Origin: Marsupella aquatica
Taxonomy: Eukaryota > Marchantiophyta
DNA: 64,000 nucleotides
Assembly: GCA_973895155.1 (NCBI GenBank)
Contig: OZ316898.1
Coordinates: 2,232,001 to 2,296,000, forward strand
Direction of reading: 5' to 3'
Positions 49,921 to 61,500 of the stretch are shown here, piece by piece. Each line of letters begins with the position of its first letter. The first letter of the stretch is position 1. The translations under genes were made by a program, and so were the position numbers. A model generated the notes under the pieces. That model did not search any database. It saw only the letters and a program-made list of their open reading frames with translations, and was not told the DNA's origin.

Positions 49921-51931
49921 TAATAACTTGGTTTTGTTCTCTCATTTCAATATTCATGAGTATCAATACATTGTGTCCATCATAGCTTCAGCTTCAAACT
50001 ACTTGGGGCATATCAGATAAAAAGCATTGGTCCCCTTTTAAGTAAAGTTGACAACACCAATAAAGATGAAAAGAGAAAAGGACCCACTTACTAAAAAGGG
50101 CCCAACAAAGTACACGTACAATTGGAGTAAAAGGAAAAGACGTCCAGAGAGACGACCAGGACAAAACACCAAACTCAAAAGAAAGGGTGAATTCATCGAA
50201 GAAAGACTTGAGATAGATCTGCTTTACGTTGATGTGGAGAGGCTCCCTTTAAAGTAACACCTCCTCCATCGCCCTGAAAGAGATCACAAGACACTAGATC
50301 CCGTTCATTGCAATGTGGAGGGACTCACCTTAGAAGCTATGCAAAGTTCTACGAAAGATATGTTGTTTGTTGAAGCTTTCCATGGCGGGGCCCTAATGAC
50401 AGGTCTCTATCGGTATATTTTGGTTGGTCTCCTCTTTGCGCTGCGGCCTTTCATCCACTCTTTTGTTGTTGGTTTGGGGCCAATCGTAATCCTTCCGCTT
50501 GTTTGGTATTATTTCACCTTTCTTCGTACTCTTGGAAACTTTCGAGCGAAGGTCGCTCAAGTCTACTGAACATGATGTCGTCGACGATCTACTTATTGTT
50601 GTAGCCATATCTGGGCAGGCTGCAGTGAATGCTGTCCATTGCAAGCCTGATTACGACATGGAACTTTCACTCGACACAAAAAACGTTACCTACGATTTTG
50701 CAAAGCACCTCACTAGTCACATCATACATGGGTGTGTGTCCTAGATCATCAGATGCCAAGCACTTGCACAGATCAGCCACAATTGAACCCGCGAAAAATA
50801 CGTTTGGATTCTCTCTAGTAATGGTTGACATGACTGTACAGTACTAGCTTGGGGTGTACTCATGCTGGCTGGGAACCGATTTGCGGAGAGGAACTACTGT
50901 CAGTACTAATATTTTGGCTAATGTTATCAAGGCAGGCATGTTCAGACTGGTCAGTGTAAGATCTCTTCAACGGACACTTCTCATTTTAGAAATATTTTGC
51001 CATGGCAACAACGAAAGAACAAAGTCCACTGTACACCGAAAAGCTTGAAGCTTCAATTTTCAAGAATTCAGTTCTGATGTGCTGAAAACGCTGCTCGAAG
51101 AAGCCAGGTAGATTCCACACGGTCATGTCCTATGCCACATCTTCGAAGTATTCATCCCCATTGAGTCTCCTGTACAGTTGCTATCAAGTCTTGAAAACAC
51201 ACGTGAGGAAACCCTTACTGAACGTAAGCAGCTCATTTGATAGCCGAGCTTCTTCGAAAAATTTTCTGAGTGAGGTATTTCGTAGAAGGTACACCTGACT
51301 ATTTGAGGCTTAGTTCTGGATCAGGCGTCGCTTTAGTGCCCGGAGGATGAGACGAGAGGATACGAATTTCGGACGGACGAAGGTTACACCCAGAAAGCTC
51401 TACTGCTTCCTGTCCGCAAAGAATTCTGAACTTGCAATCAGTCACGGTCATTTCAGTCTTTGCACTCCAACCAGCTCACAGACAGACAGATAGATAGTGC
51501 TGATTGCTGATGTGAGAGAACACGATATGTTTCCAATTTTCGGTCGCAAGAGAGAAATTTCTGGCATCTGCCACGTTTTATATAGAATGCACATTAAATG
51601 ACATGTATCACCCTTTTTGAAGGGGTGTGATTGTTTTTCCATAAGGACACCCTTGCTCATGATGGGGGCAGGGCTGGAAAATGTCCGAAGGCGAAAACTT
51701 CAAGGGGTGATCCTCCCCCATGCTAACACACCCTAATAACTTAAACCCTCCAAAACATTAATCTACTTACAAGGGATCGAATGCAATTACACATTCCATC
51801 GAGGTGAGGGAGGTAAGGTCAAGAATCATTCATCCGGTTTGAAGGAAATCTGAGTATGTCTCAGAATGTAAAGGCTACGCAATTTACTCATACGCCAGCT
51901 GTGGATCGGTCACGCTATCATGACGAGAATG

Positions 51932-53563
51932 TCATTGAGAACCAGCTGACAAATCTTCGTCTGCAGACTCGGAACCCTCACCCTCGTCCTCACAGGAGTC
52001 GTTGCCATGGGGTGCGTGGCCGCTACCAAAAGCTCGAATATGATCCTTCAACGACCTCTTGTGCTTGAAATCTGATCCGCAGATGCAGAACCATAGCTTC
52101 CCACAATTTTTCTCGTGCGTCCTCCAATCGCCCCGCACCGCAAAGGCTTTACTGCATTTTCTGCAAGTGAATGGCTTCATCCCATGCTTCCGCTTGTAAT
52201 GGGTCTGCAACGTTCGGAAATCCTTCAGCGGCTTGGCTCGCGGGTGGTCGATGTTGTTCCTGCATCCTTGAGCGCAGCAGTAGCATGGTAGCCTCAACAT
52301 CGCTGTAGGTTGCGTCCCGCGAAGCGACTCCGGTCCCTTCCTGTATTGAGAGCCGTGTCCCCACATGTGCATCTGTAAACAACAATCGTTGAACCAAGAG
52401 CATTATTAACGATCATGGAGAAAACAGTAGGAGTCAAAATATATCCTGTTGCCTCAGACTGGAGACTCTCTCTCGTATGTCGCAAGTAAGTTTTTTCTAA
52501 ATGAGAACAATGCTAAAAATACAAACGTAATTTGCTTGCGTGTATTGCATTTCTAAAACCTAATGAGACGCATTTTTGGACAAGAATGTTCAATGTTGGA
52601 TCCCCAGGTGGGCATTTGGAAAACTTATCGATGGAAAGGACACAACCCTTTCTACAAGTTCTGATCAAACCCTTCCGTTACAGTCTTATTTGAACAGAAG
52701 GCATGATCCACAAAACAAGGTGACGAATCAGTATTCAAATTTACCTGCATGTTGTTGTAGCGGTTGAAAGTCTTGGCGCAAACTGGACATGAGAACTGAG
52801 TTGGCCCGACGAGTATCTGAGCAGGTGTGGGGATCCAGTACTGGCCTTCGGGGAGCCTTCCCCGAGCTCTGTTGAATCGATCCTTTTCAAGAGCACTCAT
52901 GCTGGAGACGTCGTAGAGTCCGGATCCCGTCATCGGTGCTCCAACATCTCCCCCAGGTGGACTCCTCACGGTCACCAAATTCGCTTCAGAAGAAGACGGG
53001 GGTCCGATGTGCAACGCCACCGTGACATTTTCGTCACATTCATCTTCGTCCATGGGCCTCGAAGAACAGCTCGCACTCGGGAGCAGAATAGCCGTATGAA
53101 GAGTGGGCTCTTCCACGTTTGTCGTCCGAGAGGATGGAGTTGGAGGAGGGTTGTTCACCGGGGGACTGAGGCTCAGAAAGGGAAGAGTCCTCGACGACGA
53201 TGAGCATGACGCTGCTCGGGGCGGGGAGGAACACCGCTGCCGTTGCTGGCTGTTGTATTGAGACTGAGCTTGCTGGAAAAACTGTTGGTTCGCATCGAAG
53301 TACTGTTGTTGACCGAAATGGTGATGAGATGCAGCAGCAGCTGAGGGTGACGGATCGGTATTATTTGCGGCCGATGCTGCGCCGCGCAAACTGAAGAACG
53401 AGCCAGCACTCTCGAGGTCCCCATACGGAATGGCCACTGGCAATTGAGACACGGTCGGAGCAAGGTGTGGTGTGAGCCATTCCCCTAAACTTCTGTTGTG
53501 CTCCAGAATGGAGCTCAGGGACCGGGGCACCGCCACCGAGCTCTGGGAGTGGTACCTGCTCAT
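51932..53563 (-). CDS. WIP: WIP-type C2H2 zinc-finger transcription factor
   Basis: Two exons, 53563-52745 and 52372-51932, join in phase to 419 residues, starting at the only sensible ATG. The N-terminal 240 residues are rich in Ser, Pro and Gln and not conserved. The WIP domain begins with [20 protein letters not shown], followed by four zinc fingers: CPVC..H, the CYCCAQGC..H finger with [28 protein letters not shown] with HEKNC, and [16 protein letters not shown]. The intron falls inside the first finger (NNMQ/MHMWGH), the usual WIP position. An acidic tail ([13 protein letters not shown]) ends the protein. WIP factors control cell-fate and patterning; in Marchantia the single WIP gene is needed for air-pore complexes, and the same role is possible here. 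Family call is very firm. Confidence 0.95.
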
Positions 53564-54600
53564 GGTGATTCACGTGACCCAAGCTTGAAAACCTTCGCAC
53601 TAAAATAGTTTCGACTAGAAGTTGACCCGAAACGCACCAAATTTGAAACCAACGAGAATCTTCGTTACTTATTCTGCAGGCCTTCGCACAGCAAACTATA
53701 TCGAAATCCTTAAACTAGAACCGCCCATCCCACCCAGTCGACCACTTCGGATGTCACAACACAGACTTCCGAACCCATGCTTGTGATCTCCTTTCGGTCT
53801 ATGCACCCAGCACCCAGCACCCAGCCTTTCCAGACCACCTTCCTTTTGGAAACCGTAATTTTGCTTCGATCCCTGTACTAGTCCCTTATTCGAACATTCG
53901 TCCTGAGGATTATGTCACACCGACCAGCAGGTTAAAAACTGGAACGTACGAGGAGTAGCCTTCTCGTTCGAAACTGCGTCTAGCTGTAAACAAATTGAAC
54001 AAGTGGTGACGGTTGTGTATCGAAGATGAGCGAGAAACTGGGACGTACGAAGAGTAGCTTTCTCGTTCGAAACAACGCCTCTAGCTTCCAACAAATTGAA
54101 TACGCGGTCACGCTTGGGGATCGAGGATGAGTGAGAAACTGGGAAAGTCTGGAACCCTCGGGAGGAATTAGTGGATGCAGGAATGATGATGGCTATTGAC
54201 TATCTATTGATTGCTGGCTGCAATCCTGGAGTCCAGCAGGTTCCGGGCTGAGTTGAATGGGGCGCTTGCACGAGTTGGGTGACTCTAGGATCTCTCGACA
54301 AGCTGAGGGTAATCATAAGTCAGCTGACGATTGAGTGAGAGTCGCCGTTTTGAGTGTGGGGAATTGAGAGCTCCGAGCGAGAGAGAGCGAGAGATAGATT
54401 ACTCAGAGGTTTGTGTTGCGAGGTTTGTATTTGGGAGGCGCAGGAAAGTTTGGAAGAGACTGCGCGGAGCTGTGCAGATAAACTTTTAGAGCGGGAGCGG
54501 GCTGGCGGAGGAAAGTTTTTAAGGGGCAGCCCGGACTGGTGCCCTGAGCCGTAGATCGGCGCAAGATTTGGGTTCCCTCGGATTTCCGTCGGGCAGGAGG
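53564..54600. promoter_or_regulatory. probable promoter and 5' leader of the WIP gene
   Basis: About 1 kb directly upstream of the WIP start codon is GC-richer than its surroundings and holds no gene. It contains CACCCAG triplets at about 53806-53824 and a duplicated segment at 53936-54142. GAGA-rich sequence (GCGAGAGAGAGCGAGAGA) lies at about 54378-54395. No single TATA box stands out. Confidence 0.45.
53936..54142. repeat. 100-bp tandem duplication upstream of WIP
   Basis: AAACTGGGACGTACGAGGAG-like sequence followed by TAGC(C/T)TTCTCGTTCGAAAC, CTAGCT, CAAATTGAA and GA(T/G)GAGCGAGAAACTGG occurs at about 53936-54034 and 54035-54142. It lies roughly 370-580 bp upstream of the start codon, so it could double regulatory sites or a leader segment. 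Confidence 0.8.
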
Positions 54601-54853
54601 GAAAAAGTGGGGGAGGCCTGGAATTTTCTTCTCGATATTTTATAGCTCTGTCTCCATTCCACTCAGAGGAGACCGCTGCCCGGCTGTCGCGCCGGCCGAC
54701 AATCTCTGCCCCCTACCGTCCAAAGCATTTGCACCCTCTGCTGCCCGTGGCTTTTCAGAGCAGCGAAATAACAGTCGGGTCGGGGAAAAAAGTTCCCCTG
54801 CTGGTCCGAAATTGAGCCTTGTCATCGCCATAGCCATCGCCATAGTACTTACT

Positions 54854-55060
54854 CGGGCAGGGCAGGGCAGGGTACACCCATAATTAGTGTGACTGCCCGT
54901 TCTTCAAATTTTTACTGACTCTGTACCGATTACAAATATATTTTAAATTACTACTGTTCTCACTGCCCTCCAAAAAGGGGATGGGCATAGGTGGTCCACG
55001 ACGCGACAAAGGCTGACCCTGGGCAGTCTGGGGCAGGCCAGGCCAGGGCAGGGCAGGCAG
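54854..55060. repeat. GGGCA-rich low-complexity patches
   Basis: GGGCAGGGCAGGGCAGGG stands at about 54855-54872, and CAGGCCAGGCCAGGGCAGGG at about 55026-55045. They resemble the tract at 34505-34590 in composition. Confidence 0.7.
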
Positions 55061-56849
55061 TCTGGGCTGGGTTGGGCATGGTCAGAAACGGCACTTTGCA
55101 CTTGACAACAAAGATATGAGTAGAGCTAACCCATGACCGCAAGAGGGATATGAGATGTAACCCCAGGTTGTCCCCTAGTTACAATGTATTAGCAAGCATC
55201 AGTGCTGAGTGTACTTTACTCTATTTTGACCTGAAAATTGTAACTGGAATTGGATAATCCTTCAGGCTGGCTAGCCAAAGGGGCTGGAATCTCATAACCC
55301 GGGTAATGGCTCACTACCACCCATAGAAAGACAAAGAAAAAAGTGAAATGGGGTTTGTGTGTTCATATGCGCCAGTCTTGGGGTGCCTTGCCGCAGCTGC
55401 CCCTTTTGCACCCACTTTCAAAGGCAAGACCCTCACAAAACAAGAGAAAACAGTCACACAAAAGAGCTCTTAAGAGTTTGCTTCCATCCTTGTTTCACTA
55501 AAGTTCCTCTTATATAGTTAAAGGTTTCCTTCTCTAACTGAGAATATTTGAACACTGGCAAATGCAAATTCAAATGATTAGTTTTGGAGATGCATATTTC
55601 CTCAAGCTCAGGGTTTCAAAGCTGCAAAGATAATTTTGAGCCTCTAGCAACCTCAAATTTGAGGTTCAGCATCTGATGAGAACAGTGTCTAGAAATCATG
55701 GGATTCTTGAGTTCCTGTGATAGAATTGCAATCTCAAAATCAGAGCCTGGCAAAACATGGGAAAGACCATGATTGTGACATGTGATAGTTTATCCCACCT
55801 AAAACAAAATAATATATTGTTTTCTAGGTTCTCATAATACCAGAATTTGGCATTTGTTGAAGAAAGCCCAATTTGCAGAGCCTGGAAAAGAATTAAAAAG
55901 ACTCATCAAGCCATTGCCACCTTTCCACCTGACCATGGTTTTGAATTTTGGGCTTTCCAGTGAAGACTCTAACCTAAGCAGCACTTTGGTTCTGTTCTAT
56001 TACACCTACCTGGAAGGGTTGGCAGGAGTAGTGGTCTAGCCAAGTGAGGTTTTTAGGAAAAATGCACTTGGCTGACCTCACTGAGTAGCACACAACCTAC
56101 TAAATAATGGGGAACAACTGATACCTGATTAGGATAACATGTGAAGTTGCGAGGCTCAATCTTTCACTATGTTTTCCAGGCTCTCATGTGGCTGCAACAC
56201 AAGAACAATTGTAAAAACGTTTTAAAAAACACTCTAATGAACTAATTGAACCATATAAATTGGAGAATTATTATTGTGAAACTCATGCGGTCAGCACCGA
56301 CAGTAGTTTACTGTGATTACGCTAAGCCTAGAGAATATACAAAACCAAATAAAATTGATGCTGGCCCAAATCTCTAAACCTATCTCTAAACCTACTCAAG
56401 CTTTGAACTTGAAAAGTAGGCCACTAAATGCCTAAAACTAGTCAAGCTTCAAACTTGAAAAGTAGGACCCTGGGCCTGGGGTTGACGAAGTTAGGATGCT
56501 ATGTCTTTTCTTCTCCTAATTTGTGTTATAAACACCTGATTTTACTTGGATCCTACTGTTTCCAAAAGTCTGGTCAAAATAATATGAAAAAACATAAATT
56601 GAATCACACATGGCCCTACAGTTTTCTTGTAGTTAACCCCAGCCCTGGACCAGTCCAATGTGTAATTCATTTAAGGCTGGAGAGTAGGAGAAAAAATGGC
56701 CTTTGGTACATGGACTGGAAATTCAATTCTAGTACCAATGTACCAATACACAGCAAGCTTGACTCTGGCTGCCAGACCAAACCCACATAAGCAAGCAGGT
56801 TGAGGGGGGGAGGGGGGGACGCATCTATTTCATGAACATTTGGCTCAAC

Positions 56850-57045
56850 AAAGGTGATGGTCATTAGGCTTACCACCATGTTCATCATTTAATTGTAAAT
56901 AAACTGGGAATAGACTACTTCTAGTAAAAGATAGTTTTTGCCCCTTTAAATTTACAATTGACCATTTAGGTGTAGAATATTGTACCATAGTGTACATTTT
57001 GCAGTTAAAAGTCTATATGTAGGGACCAAAAAGTGAGCATTTAGA
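56850..57045. repeat. dispersed copy of the inside of the 39156-39486 element
   Basis: Landmarks in the same order and orientation as 39265-39450: TACCACCATGTTCATCATTT, TGTAAATAAACT, CTTCTAGT, TTTACAATTGA, CATTTAGGTGTAGA, TACCATAGTGTAC and GACCAAAAAGTGA. The terminal inverted repeats are not recognisable, so this copy is degraded or truncated. Confidence 0.85.
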
Positions 57046-58490
57046 GGACTGCATGAGTAGTCATGGGTGGAATCCGTGAGGGGCTTGCAATATTTTATCA
57101 ATCCAGATAGTTTCAGTTCCAACGATGAGCCAGAGCACTTCCACAATAAAGCTGGACACTCCAACAGTGTGTAGACCAACCCCCCAGGTAGTGTGCCCAC
57201 TTTATGCTTACAAATTCTGGCTTTGGTAAATGTTATTTTACAAAGACATCTATGCAGGTTTGCAATAGACCATCCAGATGAGCATCTAGTCAAACTTAAG
57301 CTCCCATACACGACAAGGTTGACAAGATGCTCCTGAAGATGGCCTATTGCACCCGGTATAAATGGGTTTGAAATTTTATCAGTCAAATTGTACCTTCTTC
57401 TGATATATAATTACCTTTATGAGTGGCAAATAGTTTGGTCTACTGGAGTCCTGAAGGCAAACCTTGCTCCATCAAAGTACTGAACGGTCCCATAGTTGTG
57501 CTGAAGCATTTTCTACTTGCAACCTGAACTACAAGTGAAACCCAGGCAATTTTGTAAACTGACCTGATTGATGTTACATTTGATTTGAAGTCAAGTTCAT
57601 AGTGACTCTGGACTTTAGTGAGGCCCCAGGAGTGACACTGAAGCTCCTAGATAATGGCCCTTTTATTTAAAGCGGGCTCCCTGGGGTCTCAAGGACCTGT
57701 TGCACCTCTCTTCTCCCTTCAAATCTCTCCCTCCATACAGTCATAGTTTAGAGAGGCCGCAAATATGGGACACAACAAGAACAGTAGACCAAGTGCAGGA
57801 GGCAACAAGGCCTGATGCCTTCTCCCAATTGCTACAGATGAGAAAGGAGGTGGCAAAGAAACATCACGTAATTTCTTAAACCCTCAAACATCAAGACTGC
57901 AGTGCAGGAGGACTTTGGGGTTGTAGTTTTGCCAAGCAAAGCGGGACATCATGGAGAAGCTTCATCTCTCTATGTTTTGTGCCTTATCTCTTCTTCGTTT
58001 CATTCAGCAGCATCAGGCCTTCACCTTCATGTGCTTGTTGACTCCCTAGACCATGAACCCCTAAGGGCCCCATCAAGTCTTATGGTGGAAAAGAGGAAAA
58101 CGTTGAAAACTTCCCTGACATCTGCCAAGTTTTGGCCTGCCTTCTATTCTACTTGCCGGAATTTCAAGGTTATCCTTAAATCTTGGGAGATTTAACGATC
58201 CAAATTTATCAATGAAAAACAACTAGGTAAGAAATATTTTTAGCATCTTCTCTTTCACACCAAAAAAATGACAATCGTCTCCCTAGGACAATGACCCTCG
58301 CCTACGTTGCCAAATAATCTCAGAGTCACATAGATAAGGAATATTTAGATAGAGAACATTCAACACCCTGGGCCAAAACGAGAAAATCTTTAAAATGAAG
58401 ACCTTAAAAACTTACCGTGGCCTACTTTGCTTGCCTACTTTGCCTGCCTGTCTGCTGGAGCTGGTTGCTAGCCTAGCAGCTACCCTACCA

Positions 58491-58525
58491 TAGCCTAGCC
58501 TAGCCTAGCCTAGCCTAGCCTAGCC
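58491..58525. repeat. (TAGCC)7 microsatellite
   Basis: Seven exact head-to-tail copies of TAGCC. Looser TAGC units precede it from 58468. Confidence 0.95.
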
Positions 58526-61500
58526 ATCTGCTGCTCTAGACTCTAGTGCCTCACCTCGTAGTGGAATGGAGTTCAGTCCAGCGTGAAGCAAGCGAAGTGA
58601 ATGCTACCCAGAGAGTGGGGCCAAGCTGTCGGCTCCAGTCGGCAATCTGGGGGACAAGAGCTAGATAGGCAATTAAGAGAGTCGAATAAGGGACGAAAGG
58701 TAGAGAAGGACAAGGCAGAGGACCTAACAAGCAATAAATAATCGCAATCACAGGTCAGTCATGATGATGGCTATGGCGGATCGAGCGAGCGATCCCACTT
58801 TTCTTTCTTGTCTACAGGAATTATTCAGGAAAGCTGCACTAGCTCTGGCCTCTGGCAATCAGATTCTGCAGGCTCATTCGTGGAGCTCTCGTTCGTAATC
58901 TTCTCGTCCATCATTCCTCTGACTCCATAAGGAATGATTGAATCTTCTTACAAGAGAGATGACACAATAATTGATGGGGTTGTAAACCCAAAGGACTTTG
59001 AATGGGACTTGGAGTGTTAAATTTACTTGATGAGGTGCTTTCTTAACGAGAGAGTATTTTGAGCCCAGCTAGGGAATTTGAAACTTGAAACCACCCTTGA
59101 GTAAACCAACACTTTTTGCCTCGATTGGACTTGAAGTGTTCTCGTTGTTGACCAGAGTGTATCCTGACCCCATCGACAATAGTGAGTCGAAACTTTAAAC
59201 CCCCATTAAAACATGCATGTGTCGTTTGAATCTTGTAAACCCCATCAAAACATAATTTTGGCGTTACACCCAGTTAAGCAAATTTTACACTTCTCAACTT
59301 GATGACAATCTCAGAAACGCAAATTTGGTCGACCTTGGAGAGGACCTGTCCATCCTCTTCAAAATAATCTATGAGATATCACTAACACTTGCTTGTGACA
59401 CCACCCATATATATGCTCTCCATAACTTATTTGTGAGGCATGCATTTACTCTTGGGTCTAGAGTTACTAGGTATCACAGTCAGTCAAACTATAGTCGGGT
59501 ACTTGAGTAAGATTAGATAATCCACTACTATATTCACTAGCATGATTTAGCTTGTGAATGGATATTCCACTCACTGTTGCAGAGCTATGTAAGAAACAAA
59601 GAGCTCTTAGACAGCAGAGACTCTGTATGACCAACAAGCTTAGAGTTCCCTACAATTATCTTGTGTATTCCCGTAGATGTAGACTCTGATGAGATGAATC
59701 ACATATCTCTAGTGTCGACTATTTGTTTGTTAGAAGTTTGACATGCGCCTGGTATCTATGAATGGTCCATTGCTCACACTATTTCTTACAAACAAATCTA
59801 GTTCCTCTTAGCAATTAGCTCTTTCCAAAGAGTTAAAAATGAGATATTAATTAACTTGCATTACAACACTGACATAAGTTCTTGTGAGGAGGGATTAGCA
59901 ATGTAAACAAAGGTTAAATGGATGCTTCCCAAAACAACATGTCATTTCATTGTCCTGTGCAAGTCACATGAAAGTAAAGGGAGTGTCTCATCTCTTTTGT
60001 TGGGCCCCTCAATTGACATATTCTCTCCTTTCATTCATTGACCTGGATAGAATATAAAATTAAAGTGTGCGCCTGGAAATGGGGTCAAAGTAAGCTACAT
60101 TTATTAGAAAGCTGTCATGATCTACCTTTAGCTACTTTAAAGTTTATGCGTAGACTCAGAACTGCTTTGGGAATATATAGTTCTCATTCTCTACTCTACC
60201 TTGGTATTCTTTTTTGCGCTCTAAGCCCTGTTTGATGCACTCATTGTGTGAACTTTCCCTAATCCTTTCAAATGTGCTTTGTGTGGACAGTTTGACTGTT
60301 TTGGCCTTCTCTGTGGCCAATATAATCATCTCTAATCATTTTCTCCTGCACTTTACTATCTGTAAGTCTTTGATCAACTTTTCTCTTCACTTTAATTACA
60401 GAGAAAAGAAAAATACCCAGCCAATGCTAAAAAAACAATTTCCATAGAAGATGACTATTTTCAAGACCCCATTGGGACAACCCAAATCCATTTGGATGAT
60501 CTAACTTGATTCCTGAGCTATTATTATAGCTGACCATGCCAACAATATATGTCAGCTTTTGATGGCTTTGAAGATTTTTGTTCTTCAGTTTGCCGGATTT
60601 GGTCGACAATTTTAAGGTACAATGGGAATGTTGGGAACTGATCAAATAGGAATCATTTTCTTTTCAAAAAAGTGGACAAACTCAATTTCATTGCAAAAGA
60701 TGCAACAGCCAAAAAGGGCTAAAGCCTATACTAACAAGTAAAGAAGCAGAAAGCTGCCAACTAGGCACATGTAAATCTATGTTAGATACTTCTGCCAGAT
60801 TTATATCACACTGCCAAAGAACAAAAAGCCGGAGACAGGATCTTAAAAGGCAGCCAGGAGACCCCATAAACTGACCAAACCCCACTAACACAATATCAAT
60901 GGCACAAGGGAGAATCCTCTAAGTAACCTATTCTAACTGAAGTATCCTCAACATATGATAAAAGCAATCTCTAATTATTTAGTCTACAAACCATAGGTCT
61001 AAGGTTCTTGTTCGAGATGACCACTTGATAACCAAAGATACTAACCCAAAGGTGTGTATGTATGCACTCAGGGCTCCCCATATGCAGTCTCCCCATGCCC
61101 GAGTGACCCTACTTACAACTATAGTCTACATAGAGAAAAACAATTTACATAGAGAACACAAACATACTTTAGCAAATGTATTTCCAATTTATTCTGAGTG
61201 AGCCCTGCGGATGGGGAGAACCTGCAAGCTAGAGAGGCTTGTAAGAAAGAGTAGAACAACAACTTCAGAAAGGGAAGATTTGTGAGGGCTTAGTACTGAT
61301 TAGAACACAGACATACTTAGACAAAAGAGAAAGAAATTTCAAAACATCATGCAAACCCTGTGCATAAGTTGTGTGAAGCAAACTAAAGACGGACGGTATG
61401 GTTGAAACTCAAACCTGAAGACATGAACCATATTGTCTTCACTTAAAAACTCATAGTTTGTGCCATGGTTGTCATTGGTCTGCAGCAGCTCCCCCAATGG

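Larger units (their letters stand above)
34963..51931. other. gene-poor, repeat-rich 17-kb block
   Basis: No coding region here can be supported with confidence. The block consists of AT-rich single-copy-looking DNA interrupted by tandem arrays (36420-37135, 37310-38000, 42462-42664, 46647-46924, 49726-49920), two MITE-like elements (39156-39486, 40327-40622) and a relative of the second (36106-36392). Open frames up to about 115 codons occur on both strands (for example 41796-42113, 43831-44136, 47367-47714, 50315-50569) without domains. Some could be decayed transposon coding sequence. No LTR pair, reverse transcriptase or transposase motif was found by eye. Confidence 0.5.

Noticed and set aside
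50315-51048. Row of plus-strand frames (50315-50569, 50499-50744, 50854-51048) that might be exons
   Set aside because: Phases and splice signals could not be made to agree and no family was recognised.
56952-57386. 144-codon minus-strand frame
   Set aside because: Its left part is a dispersed repeat and no domain is visible; probably a chance frame in transposon debris.
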